This document shows, in pieces, positions 62,592-64,000 of a DNA stretch of 64,000 nt. The position numbers and the translations under genes were made by a program. Every line of letters begins with the position of its first letter. Within the stretch, counting starts at the first letter, position 1. The notes under the pieces were generated by a model. That model was not told the DNA's origin and did no database searches. It worked only from the letters and a program-made list of their open reading frames with translations. The DNA is from JACMLD01 sp038207265 (GTDB taxonomy: Bacteria > Bacteroidota > Bacteroidia > Chitinophagales > Chitinophagaceae), in assembly GCA_038207265.1 (NCBI GenBank), contig JBBQZZ010000001.1, positions 310,001 through 374,000 of the forward strand, read 5' to 3'.

Positions 62592-64000
62592 ATGTCAAAG
62601 AACGTTGCCAAATACCTGCATGAATCTATGGACAAGCAAGCTGGTATAGATCACGCTTTTCACCGAACTAAAATTGTTGCTACTGTAGGTCCCGCCTGCG
62701 ACACTTACGATAAATTACTTGAACTGGTAAGAGCTGGTGTGAATGTTTTTCGTCTCAATTTTTCACATGGTGCCCATGAAGACAAATTAAAAATCATTGA
62801 ACACATCCGCAACATCAATAATACCGAACCATTTAATATTGCCATACTTGGAGATTTACAAGGTCCAAAATTGAGGGTGGGCGAAATTGAGAACAATGCA
62901 CTACCGGTTGTTGCAGGCGATATACTCACTTTTACCAATGAAAAACTGGTGGGAAACAAAGATCGCATTTATGTATCCTATCCCAACCTCCACGAAGATG
63001 TAAAAGTTGGCAACATTATCCTGATTGATGATGGTAAGCTGGAAGTAAAAGTGGTGGACATCTGCAAAAACAATGATGTAAAAGTTGAAGTGACCCTGGG
63101 TGGCGTTTTATCTTCCAAAAAAGGGATTAACCTGCCGGATACAAAAATATCACTGCCTGCATTAACGGACAAAGACCTTGCCGATCTTGAATTCATCATA
63201 GATCAAAAACTGGACTGGGTGGCACTTTCATTTGTGCGCAGTGTAAAAGACATTGTGATTTTGCGCAGTAAATTGGATGAAAAGAAAAGCAAAACAAAAA
63301 TCATTGCAAAAATAGAAAAGCCAGAAGCACTTGTAAACATCAGGGATATCATTGTTGAAAGTGATGCCATCATGGTAGCGCGTGGTGATTTGGGTGTTGA
63401 ACTTCCCATCGAACAAATTCCCTTGATACAAAGACAACTCGTACGCAAATGTTTGCACCGTGGTAAACCGGTAATAGTGGCTACCCAGATGATGGAGAGT
63501 ATGATGGAACGTACCAAACCAAACCGGAGTGAAATAACCGACGTTGCCAATGCAGTGCTGGAAGGTGCAGATGCAGTAATGTTAAGTGGTGAAACAGCGG
63601 CTGGTAATCACCCGGCCCTGGTGGTGGAAACCATGCGCAAGATTATAATGGAAGTGGAAAATACCGAATACCGTTACAACCGCGAAGATGATTTAAAACC
63701 ACAGGCCCACTCTCCTTCTTTTTTAAGTGATGCCATTTGTTATAACGCGTGTAAAATAGCAAGAGATGTAAACGCAGATGCATTGATAGGTATGACGCAA
63801 AGCGGTTACACTGCTTTTATCTTAAGCAGCTATCGTCCTAAAGCTCCCCTGCATATTTTTAGCAAGGAAAGAAGCCTTATCAATCAATTAAGTTTAAGCT
63901 GGGGTGTGCGGGCTTTTCACTATGCAGAAGAAGACAGTCTTGATGAAATCATCGAAGACCAGATAGAAATTCTGAAAAAACGTGGCTTCCTGAAAAATGG
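62592..64000 (+). CDS. pyk: Pyruvate kinase (3' end cut by window edge)
   Basis: The gene starts at the ATG at 62592 and runs to the right edge with about 469 of an expected 475-495 codons visible. The reaction is phosphoenolpyruvate plus ADP to pyruvate plus ATP. RTKIVATVGPAC opens the (beta/alpha)8 barrel, KIIAKIEKPEALVNI holds the catalytic lysine, and RGDLGVELPIEQIPLIQ is the family signature. VATQMMESMM and VMLSGETAAG follow. It lies 54 bases after pfkA, which makes a two-gene glycolytic operon. The last few codons and any terminator are outside the window. Confidence 0.95.
   Translation, partial: MSKNVAKYLHESMDKQAGIDHAFHRTKIVATVGPACDTYDKLLELVRAGVNVFRLNFSHGAHEDKLKIIEHIRNINNTEPFNIAILGDLQGPKLRVGEIENNALPVVAGDILTFTNEKLVGNKDRIYVSYPNLHEDVKVGNIILIDDGKLEVKVVDICKNNDVKVEVTLGGVLSSKKGINLPDTKISLPALTDKDLADLEFIIDQKLDWVALSFVRSVKDIVILRSKLDEKKSKTKIIAKIEKPEALVNIRDIIVESDAIMVARGDLGVELPIEQIPLIQRQLVRKCLHRGKPVIVATQMMESMMERTKPNRSEITDVANAVLEGADAVMLSGETAAGNHPALVVETMRKIIMEVENTEYRYNREDDLKPQAHSPSFLSDAICYNACKIARDVNADALIGMTQSGYTAFILSSYRPKAPLHIFSKERSLINQLSLSWGVRAFHYAEEDSLDEIIEDQIEILKKRGFLKN

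Overview
The window looks like a chromosomal segment from a Bacteroidota bacterium, most likely of the family Chitinophagaceae. Supporting signs are Bacteroidota-type -7 promoter boxes (TAnnTTTG) before several genes, a bacillithiol synthesis gene (bshC), the miaB / sigma-54 activator / lptE / TPR / secG / mltG gene order, arrays of about 800-residue FtsX-like permeases, and moderate-to-low GC. The genus cannot be fixed from the sequence alone. No rRNA, tRNA, CRISPR array, insertion sequence or phage gene was seen.

Bases 1-23800 hold a lineage-specific export region. It contains the tail of one MacB/FtsX-type ABC permease, five complete paralogues in a row (608-14274) with a secreted DUF4097-type beta-solenoid protein among them, and a sixth complete paralogue (19198-21576) followed by an ABC ATPase and a TolC-type outer-membrane protein. 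No periplasmic adaptor (MacA/HlyD type) lies with them. The two permease groups carry matching upstream regions: two TGT-N11-AC(A) elements 22 bp apart, then a TGGCATG element about 90 bp further on. This suggests shared, possibly sigma-54-type, control. Between the groups sits a sugar module (14396-18938): a Gfo/Idh/MocA oxidoreductase and a DUF1080 protein on the minus strand, diverging from an MFS sugar transporter and a ROK kinase that lacks the usual zinc site.

Bases 24177-36493 are mostly housekeeping and envelope genes: a secreted protein of unknown role, miaB, a receiver-less sigma-54 activator, an lptE-like lipoprotein, a TPR protein, secG, mltG, a YihY/BrkB membrane protein, two thioredoxin-fold proteins, a TrmH-type rRNA/tRNA methyltransferase and a large AsmA-family protein.

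Bases 36718-45961 hold a K+-dependent membrane pyrophosphatase with an extra C-terminal domain, a BlaI/M56 (BlaR1-like) regulatory pair, a soluble protein of unknown role, an ArnT/GT39-like membrane glycosyltransferase and a SulP anion transporter.

Bases 46010-56053 are mostly minus strand: bshC, an SMP-30-like secreted propeller, a D-amino-acid dehydrogenase-like flavoprotein, a plus-strand sterol desaturase-family hydroxylase, a small hypothetical protein, a ketoglutarate-semialdehyde-type aldehyde dehydrogenase, a lipoprotein and a GH20 hexosaminidase. Bases 56280-64000 hold a lysine-rich secreted repeat protein, a tandem universal stress protein, an arginine deiminase-like enzyme followed by a CtlX-type citrulline hydrolase, an RmlD-like reductase, and a pfkA-pyk glycolytic pair whose pyk runs off the right edge.
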